Shown piece after piece: positions 8,747-17,529 of a stretch of DNA of 64,000 bases; position 1 is the stretch's first letter, and each line of letters starts with the position of its first letter. Source of the stretch: Streptomyces flaveus (lineage in GTDB: Bacteria; Actinomycetota; Actinomycetes; Streptomycetales; Streptomycetaceae); NCBI RefSeq assembly GCF_014647675.1, contig NZ_BMPQ01000030.1:1-64000 (forward strand), in the 5' to 3' direction. The notes under the pieces were generated by a model. It did no database searches. It worked only from the letters and a program-made list of their open reading frames with translations, and had not been told where the DNA came from. Position numbers and translations under genes: made by a program.

Positions 8747-8779
8747 TGGCAGATGGCGTCATACCGGGTAGCGCCAGCG

Positions 8780-8815
8780 AGTCGCCGAGAGATCAAGCGC
8801 CGGACCGACGTCGTC
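8780..8815 (+). pseudogene. Very short IS256-type transposase remnant
   Basis: Twelve codons read SRREIKRRTDVV, almost the signature SREIKRRTDVVGIFP found near the end of IS256-family transposases. The match stops there and the frame ends soon after. It is too short to be certain but fits the surrounding insertion-sequence debris. The rest of 8816-9080 holds nothing recognisable. Confidence 0.4.
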
Positions 8816-9080
8816 TACCGCGACGCCCCCACCACCGACACCCCCACCCTCCCCTGTCGGCTCGAGGGCTGACCGGCTACACCACCACAGGGGGCATGAC
8901 CCTGAACCATGCGGAGGCCAGTCTCAACGCCCATTCGGCGATTACCGGAACGCCGTAACTTGATGCCGTGGTCGATTGCCTGGAGGGACTCGGCGAAGAC
9001 GTGAAGACTACCTCGCCGTCTCACCGCCAGCCGTGCACAAGCTCGTAGCAGCGCCATTTCATACTGAGGTGGCCGGCGCA

Positions 9081-9240
9081 TACTCAGGTTGAACTCGTGG
9101 AGTCCGCGCGCCCGTGACGGTTCTTGATCGTTGCGGTACGGCGTCGCCATGCGGTACGCGCATGGGAGCGGGCTGACGCCCAGGGAGCAGGAGAAACCGG
9201 CCCCGGTTCTTCTTCAAGCTGCATCTGGCACGGGCGCCGG
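9081..9240 (+). mobile_element. Internally deleted remnant of an IS630-family element
   Basis: The first 115 bases, starting TACTCAGGTTGAACTCGTGG, are a near-identical reverse complement of the right end of the IS630 element at 9901-11096. They include the transposase start (MRYAHGSGLTPREQEK). The sequence then jumps to a piece from the middle of the same transposase (FFFKL, then WHGRR after a 2-base loss). It is therefore a second, oppositely oriented and internally deleted copy lacking its far end. Confidence 0.8.
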
Positions 9241-9395
9241 GGGTGACTCCCTACGTCACGCTGCGGGTCTCCTGGGATGGTGGGTGGACCTGGGGACCGC
9301 GGGAGACGTACCGGCCAGGGCGCGACGCCGCACCGATGGAGCCGACCTGGCAGTACAGGCCGTGTGCGTACCCGAGGTGCGGTTACGCAAAGTGA
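9240..9395 (+). pseudogene. C-terminal fragment of an unknown protein
   Basis: A frame ending at TGA 9393-9395 reads TPYVTLRVSWDGGWTWGPRE, then TYRPGRDAAPMEPTWQYRPC. It is aromatic-rich and protein-like but lacks a start, being joined directly to the IS630 remnant. It appears to be the surviving tail of a gene cut by the element. Function not recognised. Confidence 0.45.
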
Positions 9396-9450
9396 CCCTG
9401 GTGGATGGATGAGTACCTGGTGCGAGTGAGTGAGCAAGGTGAGGTGTGCC

Positions 9451-9891
9451 ATGCCGAAAATCGGTAGGCGTCAGATTCCCGGACTATTGCTGCGCATGGT
9501 CCCGGAGTCCCGGGCCGGCATCGAGAAAATGTCGGGACTTCCCGCCGAACGGGCCGTGACCGGGAACGTGGAGTGGTTCGACCTCTATGACTTCCTGCGC
9601 GAGGTCGTCTTCTGGGGCGTGGTCCGCCCGGCGCTCCAGGCGAGAGAACAGGACGCCGGACTGCTCAGTCGCTGTGCCGAATTCACGGAGACCCTCCTCC
9701 TGAACTCCACCGAATCCGTCAGTGCCGCCGTGTACTTCCAGCTGGTGGAACCTCTCTATGGCGGTGAGGAACTCCTCACCGCCGCGGTTCCCTTGATGAG
9801 GCCGGAGACCCTGCGGATCACCCTCGGTGAGCTGGACCCCGACCGTCTCTCCGCGCAGACGCGGGCTGAGCTTGCGGATTTCCTGCCCTGA
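9451..9891 (+). CDS. Hypothetical protein, soluble, mostly helical
   Basis: A 146-residue acidic protein with no recognised domain. The ATG at 9451 is preferred over the GTG at 9430 because GGTGAGGTG lies 5-13 bases upstream. It has no signal peptide or membrane segment; leucine-rich amphipathic stretches (TETLLLNSTESVSAAVYFQL) suggest an all-helical fold. It sits between an IS630 remnant and an IS630 element, 9 bp from the latter, so it may be cargo or a bystander. Its size and isolation would fit an immunity-type or antitoxin-like protein, but nothing supports that directly. Confidence 0.6.
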   Translation: MPKIGRRQIPGLLLRMVPESRAGIEKMSGLPAERAVTGNVEWFDLYDFLREVVFWGVVRPALQAREQDAGLLSRCAEFTETLLLNSTESVSAAVYFQLVEPLYGGEELLTAAVPLMRPETLRITLGELDPDRLSAQTRAELADFLP

Positions 9892-9899
9892 CTCGTCGG

Positions 9900-11046
9900 T
9901 TACTCAGGTTGAACCGTGGAGTCCGATGATCTGATCGCGTCGTAGTCCATGGTCAGGCCGGTGGGCGGCAGGCAACCGTCGATCAGGTGGGGCCGGTACT
10001 GGATCTTCTTCAGCTTCCGTTTGATCACGCGGGTCAGGTGGGCGAGGTCGGCCGCGGCGAAGTCGGCCAGGTGCCGCTTCAGGAGCGACCAGATCCCCTC
10101 TGCCGGGTTCAACTCCGGAGCGTAGGAGGGCATCTGGCAGATGCGTAACCAGTCCTTGTGCTCCTCGGCGAAGTCCGCCAGCTCCCTGACCAGGTGCACG
10201 TTCAGATTGTCCCAGCACCACACCACCGGGGTGCCGAGCTGCAGGTGAGTCATGACGATCAGATCGCGGTACTGGCGCCAGGAGAACGCCTTCGGCTTGC
10301 CCCGGCGCCCGTGCCAGATGTGCAGCTTGAAGAAGAACCGGGGCCGGTGTCCGGCCCGGTAGCAGACCACTCCGGCGATGTTGACCCGACCGCGGTTGCG
10401 GCCGCGCACCCGCACCACCGGCCGCTGCCCATGCGGCGCCAGGTGCGTCCCTTCGGTGGCCTCAGCCCCTGGCCCGTCTCGTCCTCGAAGCAGATGTGGG
10501 CGCCCAGGTGGGTCGCGGTTCTTTTACCTGCGGCCACACCTCGGCCTTCCAAACCTCGATCGCCTCCCCGTCGCGCTCCAAGGCCCGCCGCACGGGAACC
10601 TGGGCGGACCAGCTGTGCCGACGCAGCTGGGGGTTGCCCCCTCCGGGGACTTCCACACGCCCCGGATCGTGTAGCCGACGTGGAACATCCGACCGATCAA
10701 CAGCTTGACCCGCTTCAGCGTCCAGCCCTGGAACCCGTGGCCGAAGCCGTGCGCGAGCGGACCGCGCCGTAACTCCCGCTCCAGCCGCCCCCACTGCGCA
10801 GGACTCAGCCGCTCCACCGACGCCGGCCCCGCCGAACGCAACGCATCGGCACCGCCCTGCTCCCACGCCCGCCGCCAGCGCCGCACCGACCGCGCCGTCA
10901 CCCGCAGCTCCCTCGCAACGGCCTCGGTCTTCTCCCCCACGAGCGAACCGCTCAGCCGCCTCCAGACGCACCCTCTGCCGCTTCTCCTGCTCCCTGGGCG
11001 TCAGCCCGCCCCCATGCGCGTACCGCATGACGACGCCGTACCGCAA
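9900..11046 (-). pseudogene. Frameshifted IS630-family transposase
   Basis: Pieces of one DDE transposase are spread over three minus-strand frames. The N-terminal helix-turn-helix (RELRVTARSVRRWRRAWEQG) is followed by a central part (RRALERDGEAIEVW). The catalytic residues are in FEDETGQ, VVWCWDNLNVH and YAPELNPAEGIW. At least three frame changes lie between about 10470 and 10950, so no full-length protein is made. The last 172 codons, from about 10418 to 9900, remain open. Likely start is ATG at 11028 (MRYAHGG). Confidence 0.85.
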
Positions 11047-11096
11047 CGATCAAGAACCGTCACGGGCGCGCGGACTCCACGAGTTCAACCGGAGTA
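9901..11096 (-). mobile_element. IS630-family insertion sequence
   Basis: A 1.2-kb element with terminal inverted repeats: left TACTCAGGTTGAACCGTGGA, right (reverse complement) TACTCCGGTTGAACTCGTGG, both followed by GTCC. The outermost bases are TA on both sides, as expected for the TA target duplication of this family. The single transposase gene runs on the minus strand and is broken by frameshifts. A partial copy lies 0.7 kb to the left in inverted orientation. Confidence 0.85.
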
Positions 11097-11274
11097 ATCG
11101 TCCCCCTTCCCTGCCCGCAGGTTCGCCGAGTCGGCCCCAGTAGTGGGGCCGCATTGGGTGATTAAGTACGATATGTTCTTGATCTTGCCTTATATGGTCT
11201 TTAGTGTTCGCCGGGAGGGAAGCGCTGCGAGGTCCGAGTCCCGTGCCACCGTCCGGAAGCGAGGTGTGGAGCGC

Positions 11275-12585
11275 GTGCACGCGAGGTGCGGCTGCCGGCC
11301 CGTTTCGGGCCAGAAGGGACGTCCCAGAGGGACGCGATGGCTGCGGGCGTTCGCTGTACTGCCGTTGCTGGCGTCGGTGCTCGCCGCTTGCGGCAGTGAC
11401 GAGGGCTCCGACAGACCCATCCTCAACTGGTACAACTTCCCCGACGACTCCGGTGCGCTGCAGAAGGCGGCCGACCGGTGCACCCAGGCATCGGGCGGCC
11501 GCTACAGGATCAGCTACAACAAGCTTCCGCGTGCCGCGGACGGCCAGCGCCAGCAGCTCGTACGCAGACTCGCTGCCGAGGACGACTCGCTCGACATCCT
11601 GGGCCTGGACGTCACCTGGGCGGCGGAGTTCGCCGAGGCGCGCTGGATCCGGGAATGGACGGGGGCGGCGAAGCAGCAGGCTGTCGAGGGCACGCTGCGC
11701 GTACCGCTGCAGACCTCGACCTGGAAGGGCAAGCTGTACGCAGTCCCGTACAACACCAACACCCAACTGCTGTGGTATCGCAAGGACCTGGTGCCCACCC
11801 CACCCAGGACCTGGGCCGAGATGCTGGACATGGCCGGCGCCCTCGCCCGGCAGGGCAAACCGCACTTCGTGGAGATCCAGGGCGCCCAGTACGAGGGCCT
11901 GACCGTCTGGTTCAACACGCTGATCAACAGTGCGGGCGGCTCCATCCTCAACGCGAGCGCGACCGAGCCCTCCCTCGGTCCTCCTGCCGCGCGGGCCGCC
12001 GGGATCATGCGTGATCTGGCGAAGTCCCCGGCCGCGGACCCCTCCCTGCCCAACCAGATGGAGGACCAGAACCGCCTCGCCATGGAGTCGGGGGTGGCGG
12101 CGTTCGAGCTCAACTACCCGTTCGTCTATCCGTCGATGAAGGCGAACAACCCCGCACTGTTCAAGAACTTCCGCTGGGCGCCGTACCCCCGGGTCGACGC
12201 GAACCGCCCGGCACGACCCACCATCGGCGGCATCGATCTGGCCGTGAGCGCCTACTCGCGCCACCCCGACCTGGCCTTCGAAGCGGCCCTGTGCCTGCGC
12301 AACCGGGAGAACCAGCTCACCGCCGCCCTCGAGGGCGGCCTGCCGCCCACCCTGCGCGCCCTCTACGACGAGCCCGCGTTCATGAAGGAGTACCCCTTCT
12401 CCAGGGAAGTGCTGGCCGCCCTGGAGTCGGCGAGCGTGCGCCCGCTCACTCCGGCCTACCAGAACGTGTCGATCGCGGTCTCCCACACGCTGTCTCCGCC
12501 GTCCGGGATCAAACCGGAGAGCTCCATCGACACCATCAGGGAGCAGATCGACGCTGCCCTGCGATCCGAGGGTGTGATCCCGTGA
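11275..12585 (+). CDS. ABC transporter sugar-binding lipoprotein (LpqY/maltose type)
   Basis: A 436-residue extracellular solute-binding lipoprotein of family 1. The signal peptide carries a hydrophobic core (FAVLPLLASVLA) and lipobox LAAC. The mature protein begins near PILNWYNFPDDSG and contains the typical YKDLV-like YRKDLVPTPPRTWAEM motif. The frame is open back to 11143, but GTG at 11275, with GGAG 5-8 bases upstream, gives a normal signal peptide; GTG at 11266 is an alternative. Two permeases and an ATPase follow on the same strand. The arrangement resembles LpqY-SugABC trehalose and other disaccharide importers; substrate is inferred only. Confidence 0.88.
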   Translation: MHARCGCRPVSGQKGRPRGTRWLRAFAVLPLLASVLAACGSDEGSDRPILNWYNFPDDSGALQKAADRCTQASGGRYRISYNKLPRAADGQRQQLVRRLAAEDDSLDILGLDVTWAAEFAEARWIREWTGAAKQQAVEGTLRVPLQTSTWKGKLYAVPYNTNTQLLWYRKDLVPTPPRTWAEMLDMAGALARQGKPHFVEIQGAQYEGLTVWFNTLINSAGGSILNASATEPSLGPPAARAAGIMRDLAKSPAADPSLPNQMEDQNRLAMESGVAAFELNYPFVYPSMKANNPALFKNFRWAPYPRVDANRPARPTIGGIDLAVSAYSRHPDLAFEAALCLRNRENQLTAALEGGLPPTLRALYDEPAFMKEYPFSREVLAALESASVRPLTPAYQNVSIAVSHTLSPPSGIKPESSIDTIREQIDAALRSEGVIP

Positions 12586-12655
12586 ACCACCTCCTCCCGC
12601 ACCACTCCGTCAGCCGGCGCCGAGGTGCGCGGGCCTCGTCCTCGGACGGCCCGAG

Positions 12656-13615
12656 ATGAGCACGCGGGCGCAACCGGCCGGAGCTCCGCCGCCCCCCGAG
12701 GCGGAGACGCAGCAGGCAGATCCGGACCGGGCGGCACTCTCGGCGGGCGCCAGGCAGGAGCGGCGGCTCGGCTGGCTGCTCTGCGCGCCCGCCGTCGTCG
12801 TCATGATCGCCGTGACCGCCTACCCCATCGGGTACGCCGTCTATCTGTCCCTCCAGCGGTACGACCTGCGCTTCCCCGGACAGGCGGAGTTCGTGGGCCT
12901 GAGCAACTACGGAGCGGTGCTGTCATCCCCGTTCTGGTGGGACGCCTTCTGGGTCACGCTTTTCGTCACCGCCGTGTCCGTGGCGATCGAACTGGTCCTC
13001 GGCATGGGGCTCGCCCTGGTGATGCACCGCACGATCTTCTGGCGCGGCACCGTACGCACCTCAGTCCTCGTTCCGTACGGGATCGTCACCGTCGTCGCCG
13101 CCTTCTCCTGGCAGTACGCCTGGACCCCGGAGCTCGGCTACCTCGCCGAGCTGTTGCCCAGCGGAGAGGCCCCCCTGACCGAGCAGTGGCCCGCCCTGTG
13201 GCTGATCATCCTCGCCGAGGTGTGGAAGACGACGCCGTTCATGGCCCTGCTGCTGCTCGCGGGCCTCGCGCTGGTCCCCGAGGAGACCCTGAAGGCGGCC
13301 ATGGTGGACGGTGCCACCGCCTGGCAGCGCTTCACCAAGATCATGCTGCCGCTGATGAAACCGGCCATCCTGGTGGCACTGCTCTTCCGCACCCTGGACG
13401 CGTTCCGGATCTTTGACAACATCTACATCCTGACCGCCGGCGCCCAGGACACGGGCTCCTTGTCGATCCTCGGCTACGACAACCTGTTCACCGCGCTGAA
13501 CCTGGGCATCGGGTCGGCGATCTCGGTGCTGATCTTCATCTGCGTCGCGATCATCGCCTTCACCTTCGTCAAACTGTTCGGCGCCGCTGCACCGGGCGCG
13601 GAGGTGAAGCGCTGA
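12656..13615 (+). CDS. Sugar ABC transporter permease (MalF/SugA type)
   Basis: A 319-residue inner-membrane permease with about six transmembrane helices. The N-terminal 40 residues are cytoplasmic, Pro/Ala-rich. The conserved EAA loop that docks with the ATPase is seen as EETLKAAMVDGATAWQRFTK. It follows the binding protein after 70 bp and its stop overlaps the next start by one base (TGATG). It forms the transmembrane pore with the next gene product. Confidence 0.92.
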   Translation: MSTRAQPAGAPPPPEAETQQADPDRAALSAGARQERRLGWLLCAPAVVVMIAVTAYPIGYAVYLSLQRYDLRFPGQAEFVGLSNYGAVLSSPFWWDAFWVTLFVTAVSVAIELVLGMGLALVMHRTIFWRGTVRTSVLVPYGIVTVVAAFSWQYAWTPELGYLAELLPSGEAPLTEQWPALWLIILAEVWKTTPFMALLLLAGLALVPEETLKAAMVDGATAWQRFTKIMLPLMKPAILVALLFRTLDAFRIFDNIYILTAGAQDTGSLSILGYDNLFTALNLGIGSAISVLIFICVAIIAFTFVKLFGAAAPGAEVKR

Positions 13616-14448
13616 TGGCCGCGGTAGGAAAGACACATGCCGCCCGATGGGGCGTCATGAACGTGGTGGTGGTGCTGTACGCCCTGTTCCCGGTGTGGTG
13701 GATCGCCGCGCTGTCGTTCAAGGATCCCAGCACCCTCACGGACGGCAACTACATCCCCAGGGACTGGACCCTGGAGAACTACCGGGGCATCTTCGACACC
13801 TCCGAGTTCACCCGCGCACTGATCAACTCGATCGGTATCGCCCTGATCGCCACGGTGATCGCGGTCGCGCTGGGCACCATGGCCGCCTACGCGGTGGCCA
13901 GGCTGCGCTTCCCCGGCAAGCGGGTGCTCATCGGCATGTCACTGCTGATCGCCATGTTCCCCCCGATCTCCCTGGTGTCACCGCTGTTCAACATCGAGCG
14001 GATCGTGGGGATCTTCGACACCTGGGTCGGGCTGATCATCCCGTACATGACCTTCTCCCTGCCGCTGGCGATCTACACCCTGTCGGCGTTCTTCCGGGAG
14101 ATCCCCTGGGATCTGGAGAAGGCCGCCAAGGTCGACGGGGCGACGCCCGCACAGGCCTTCCGGATGGTCATCGTGCCGCTGGCCGCGCCGGGCGTGTTCA
14201 CCACCGCCATTCTCGTGTTCATCTTCTGCTGGAACGACTTCCTGTTCGCGATCTCGCTGACGTCCACCGAGTCCGCGCGCACCGTGCCCGCCGCGATCGC
14301 GTTCTTCACCGGGAGCTCGCAGTTCCAGCAGCCCACCGGGTCGATCGCCGCCGCCGCTGTGGTCATCACCATCCCGATCATCGTTTTCGTCCTGTTCTTC
14401 CAGCGGCGGATCGTCGCCGGACTGACCTCCGGGGCAGTCAAGGGGTGA
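13615..14448 (+). CDS. Sugar ABC transporter permease (MalG/SugB type)
   Basis: A 277-residue CUT1 permease with six predicted membrane helices and an EAA loop DLEKAAKVDGATPAQAFRMV. The ending GLTSGAVKG is typical of MalG-type proteins. The start overlaps the preceding stop by one base, so translation is coupled. It pairs with the upstream permease and with the ATPase 42 bp downstream. Confidence 0.92.
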   Translation: MAAVGKTHAARWGVMNVVVVLYALFPVWWIAALSFKDPSTLTDGNYIPRDWTLENYRGIFDTSEFTRALINSIGIALIATVIAVALGTMAAYAVARLRFPGKRVLIGMSLLIAMFPPISLVSPLFNIERIVGIFDTWVGLIIPYMTFSLPLAIYTLSAFFREIPWDLEKAAKVDGATPAQAFRMVIVPLAAPGVFTTAILVFIFCWNDFLFAISLTSTESARTVPAAIAFFTGSSQFQQPTGSIAAAAVVITIPIIVFVLFFQRRIVAGLTSGAVKG

Positions 14449-14490
14449 ACGGGCCGACCCGGAAGGCATGAAGGCAAGGAGGCACCACCC

Positions 14491-15681
14491 ATGGCCGAGA
14501 TCATCCTTGAGGGAGTCACCAAGCGTTTTCCCGACGGGGCCCTCGCCGTGAAGGACGTGGACCTCGACATCGCCGACGGCGAGTTCGTGATCCTGGTCGG
14601 TCCGTCCGGATGCGGCAAGTCCACCACCCTGAACATGATCGCCGGACTTGAGGACATCACAGAGGGCACCCTGCGCATCGGAGACCGAGTCGTCAACGAC
14701 CTCGCTCCCAAGGAACGCGACGTCGCCATGGTGTTCCAGAGCTACGCCCTGTACCCGCACATGAACGTCCGGGAGAACATGGGCTTCCCGCTGCGCCTGG
14801 CCAAGGTGGACAAGGCCACCATCAACGCCAAGGTGGAGGAAGCCGCCCAGATCCTTGATCTGACCGGGCACCTGGACCGCAAGCCCGCCAACCTCTCGGG
14901 CGGCCAGCGCCAGCGGGTGGCCATGGGGCGGGCGATCGTCCGTGACCCCAAGGCGTTCCTGATGGACGAGCCGCTGTCCAACCTGGACGCCAAACTCCGG
15001 GTACAGATGCGCACCCAGATCTCCCGGCTGCAGCGGAGTCTCGGCACGACCACCGTGTACGTCACCCACGACCAGACCGAGGCGATGACGCTCGGCGACC
15101 GGGTCGTGGTCATGCGGCAGGGCCTGGTCCAGCAGATCGGCGCACCCGCCGAGCTGTACGACTCCCCGCGCAACATCTTCGTCGCGGGCTTCATCGGCTC
15201 CCCGGCGATGAACTTCCTGAACGCCGCCCTGGAGGCCGGCGTCCTGCGCTCTCCCGTCGGCGATCTGCCCCTCGACGACCGTATGAGGCAGGCACTGGAA
15301 CGGCAGAAGGCGCCCCGCGAGGTCATCATCGGGCTGCGGCCGGAGGCATTCGAGGACGTGGCCCTGGCGCACGACCGGGACCGGACGGGCCCGGCCTTCG
15401 CCGCCACCGTGGAGGTACTGGAGTCGCTGGGCTCCGATGTGTACGTCTACTTCACCGCGGAGGGCGGGCCCGCGACGACAACTGAACTGGAGGAGCTTGC
15501 CACGGACTCGGGACTGCGTGACACCGGCGCCCAGGCCGCGCAGCAAATCGTGGCCCGCCTGGACGCCGCCACGCGTGCCCGCGAGGGCGAACCCGTGGAG
15601 CTGCAGGTCGACATGGCCAAGGCCCACGTGTTCGACCCGGCGACCGGAGCGAACCTTACGCATCCAGTGAGGGCGGACTGA
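14491..15681 (+). CDS. Sugar ABC transporter ATPase (MsmK/UgpC/SugC type)
   Basis: A 396-residue ATPase energising the importer. Seen are Walker A GPSGCGKSTT, the signature LSGGQRQRVAMGRA, Walker B AFLMDEPLSNLDA and the switch His in YVTHDQTEAMT. The C-terminal third is the TOBE/regulatory domain typical of MsmK-type proteins, which often serve more than one sugar importer. GGAGG lies 9-13 bases before the ATG. The CUT1 importer at 19.6-22.9 kb has no ATPase of its own and could share this subunit. Confidence 0.93.
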   Translation: MAEIILEGVTKRFPDGALAVKDVDLDIADGEFVILVGPSGCGKSTTLNMIAGLEDITEGTLRIGDRVVNDLAPKERDVAMVFQSYALYPHMNVRENMGFPLRLAKVDKATINAKVEEAAQILDLTGHLDRKPANLSGGQRQRVAMGRAIVRDPKAFLMDEPLSNLDAKLRVQMRTQISRLQRSLGTTTVYVTHDQTEAMTLGDRVVVMRQGLVQQIGAPAELYDSPRNIFVAGFIGSPAMNFLNAALEAGVLRSPVGDLPLDDRMRQALERQKAPREVIIGLRPEAFEDVALAHDRDRTGPAFAATVEVLESLGSDVYVYFTAEGGPATTTELEELATDSGLRDTGAQAAQQIVARLDAATRAREGEPVELQVDMAKAHVFDPATGANLTHPVRAD

Positions 15682-15964
15682 CGACGCACCGCACAGGGGC
15701 GATCCGCATCCATGTACCCGGCGACTCAGGAGGCGGCTGGTCTTTGTCGACTGCGCAGGCGTTCCGGAAAGGGGTGTTCTCTGTGGAGGTGGCGCGTGGT
15801 GTCGGGCGCCACCGGCGGCCGGTGTAAGGCGCGCTTCTGAAGCGGCTCGGGGACCGGTCGGGGACCACACGGTGTGCGCGATGGTGCACGGGGAGGGCTG
15901 TCGACGCACAACACACGCCCGGATGGCGTCTGTTATGTGCCGATGATGTAGGTGACCCGCATTT
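15682..15964. other. Gene-free stretch before the tRNA fragment
   Basis: About 280 bp between the importer ATPase and the tRNA-Pro fragment. No convincing coding sequence, terminator or promoter was seen; apparent minus-strand frames are the spurious type often predicted across tRNA regions. It may be the remaining edge of an integrated element. Confidence 0.4.
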
Positions 15965-16007
15965 CTGGGGGTCAAGGGGTCGCAGGTTCAAATCCTGTCG
16001 TCTCGAC
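15965..16007 (+). tRNA. Truncated tRNA-Pro(GGG): anticodon loop to acceptor 3' end only
   Basis: CTGGGGGTCAAG forms the 3' side of an anticodon arm with anticodon GGG. GGGTC, then GCAGGTTCAAATCCTGT (a T-arm with the TTCAAAT loop) and the acceptor 3' strand GTCTCGAC follow. The D-arm, 5' acceptor strand and 5' anticodon stem are missing: the upstream sequence (GTGACCCGCATTT) does not pair. Such anticodon-to-3'-end copies are what tRNA-targeting integrases leave as att sites. It is not a functional tRNA. The identity as tRNA-Pro rests on recall of the actinobacterial gene. Confidence 0.75.
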
Positions 16008-16013
16008 GGCGTG

Positions 16014-16052
16014 AAGGGTCTTCGCAGGCGAGAGCCTGTGAGGGCCCTTTTC
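16014..16052 (+). terminator. Hairpin terminator after the tRNA fragment
   Basis: A 16-bp stem with mismatches (AAGGGTCTTCGCAGGC paired with GCCTGTGAGGGCCCTT), loop GAGA, followed by TTTCG. It lies 7 bp after the tRNA remnant, the usual place of a tRNA terminator, and also ends transcription from the converging hydrolase gene. Confidence 0.6.
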
Positions 16053-16080
16053 GTGTGGGGCGTTTCCGATCTTCGAGGGT

Positions 16081-17370
16081 TCAGGCCGCGGTGATACGGG
16101 AGTTGACCCGCCGCATCCAGTCCCGGTCGGTGTGCCACATGGGGTGGTGCGGGGCCGCGTTGGACGTCAGGACGACGCCTTGGAAACCCGCGGCGAGGCA
16201 GCGGTCGACGACGAACTCCGCGATGTCCTTGCCGACGGCGTCCTCCTCGAAGCGCGTCAGGAGAGGGGTGTAGCCCACCACGCCTTCACCGAGGACGGCG
16301 GGGATGCCGCGGCGACGGGCGAAGTCGGCGACGGAGTCGACCCACTCGGCCAGCGTCTCCCGCATGGCCTGCCGGTGCGCCGGATAGTTCTCGTAGAGCC
16401 ACAGGTCCCAGCGGTCGGGGTCCACCCAGTCGTGCGCGTAGAACAGTTCGCGCGGTATCCCGGTGGCGGCCAGCCGCCAGGGTTCGTCCGGCTGGTAGTC
16501 GGCGAAGGCGGGCGCGTCGGGGCGCAGCATGGCGGCCAGTTCGGGGGTGGGCCAGGTGGCCGTCGCGGGCGCCGCTTCGGTGCCGTGCCCGAGCCCGACC
16601 GCCTCGTACAGCGCGCCGAGCACGCCGTAGACGTAGAAGTGGAAGTGTGCGACCTGCGCCTGGTCCGGCAGGTCGTCGAGCTCGTTCGGCCAGGGCTCAC
16701 CGAGCGAGTAGGTGACGGGGATGCCGGGGTGGCGTGCCCGCAGCAGCTTCACGGCGCGTTCGAGGGGGCCGCGCAGCCGGGCGTAGTGGGTGCCGGCGCC
16801 GTCGCCCGGTACCAGGGAGCAGTTGTCGACCTCGTTGTGCACTTCGACGTAGGCGACGCGGTCGGCCAGTCCGCGCTCGGTGAGGAAGTCCAGCAGTTCG
16901 GCGAGCGCTTCGGCCACCGCCTCGGCGCGGTCCGGGCCCGGGACTTCGGCCAGGGCGCGGTGCCAGGTGTCGGTGTCGGCGAAGCTGGGGGACTGCTGGT
17001 ACTCCCACGAGGACACGATCACCTTGCAGTCATGGCGGGCGGCGGCCTCGAAGGGCTCGACGAGCCGTCGGCGGCCGTCCAGCGGGTAGCCGCCGCGGAC
17101 GTCGTACCAGCGGGTGCGTTGTCCGAACTGCTCGCCCAGGCCGCGGACCTGGATGGACTCCGGGGCGTGGACGCGTCCGGAGAACAGCAGGAAGGGCATG
17201 GCGCAGATACGCACGGTGTTGAAGCCCCGCTCCACCGCCTCGGCGAAGGCGCGGTCGAGGTCGGCGAACGGCTCGCCGGGTCCTGCCTGTGTGTACCAGC
17301 TGAAGTCCCACAGGGTGATGGCGAGTCGGCCCATGGTCTCGCGCGTGGTGGCTTGCGGCTGTGCGGTCAT
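16081..17370 (-). CDS. Cellulase-like glycoside hydrolase (GH5-clan fold)
   Basis: A 429-residue cytoplasmic protein of the sugar-binding cellulase-like type: a TIM-barrel with a probable acid/base Glu in VAYVEVHNEVDN and nucleophile Glu in IPAVLGEGVVGY. GRLAITLWDFSWYTQ at the N-terminus is characteristic of the family. No signal peptide is present, so it would act on imported oligosaccharides or glycosides. It is divergent from the GH2 gene, with a 17-bp inverted repeat between, and probably co-regulated with it. Substrate is unknown. Confidence 0.75.
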   Translation of the reverse strand: MTAQPQATTRETMGRLAITLWDFSWYTQAGPGEPFADLDRAFAEAVERGFNTVRICAMPFLLFSGRVHAPESIQVRGLGEQFGQRTRWYDVRGGYPLDGRRRLVEPFEAAARHDCKVIVSSWEYQQSPSFADTDTWHRALAEVPGPDRAEAVAEALAELLDFLTERGLADRVAYVEVHNEVDNCSLVPGDGAGTHYARLRGPLERAVKLLRARHPGIPVTYSLGEPWPNELDDLPDQAQVAHFHFYVYGVLGALYEAVGLGHGTEAAPATATWPTPELAAMLRPDAPAFADYQPDEPWRLAATGIPRELFYAHDWVDPDRWDLWLYENYPAHRQAMRETLAEWVDSVADFARRRGIPAVLGEGVVGYTPLLTRFEEDAVGKDIAEFVVDRCLAAGFQGVVLTSNAAPHHPMWHTDRDWMRRVNSRITAA

Positions 17371-17435
17371 GAGGTCACCCGTCGTTCGTGTGCGGTAGGA
17401 CGCCGTCGGCGGTTCGACGGCACCACGCTAGCTCA

Positions 17436-17452
17436 ATTCATTATTTATGAAT
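17436..17452. promoter_or_regulatory. Inverted repeat, probable operator of the GntR regulator
   Basis: ATTCAT-TATTT-ATGAAT is a perfect 6-bp inverted repeat in an AT-rich island of the divergent promoter region between the cellulase-like and GH2 genes. A related ATTCAT...TGAA element lies before the sugar dehydrogenase gene at 23101. FadR-type GntR proteins bind short palindromes of this size, so the regulator at 23987 is the likely binder. Confidence 0.6.
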
Positions 17453-17529
17453 AATCCTTGACGAGGGTGGCGGGGTTGTCCAGGCTGTGGGGCGGACGAA
17501 CACGGACGTGCATCGAGGAGCCGCCCACC

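Noticed and set aside
8743..8958. Small frame overlapping the end of the membrane protein gene
   Set aside because: Arg/Pro/His-rich, no ribosome binding site beyond the overlap, and the IS256-like fragment lies in a different frame of the same DNA.
13978..15975. Minus-strand frame of 665 codons opposite the importer ATPase
   Set aside because: Shadow of the ATPase and permease genes; its N-terminal part runs across the tRNA remnant and has no domain.
15656..16138. Minus-strand frame containing RQDLNLRPLDPQ
   Set aside because: This peptide is a well-known false prediction arising from the antisense of tRNA T-arm and acceptor sequence.
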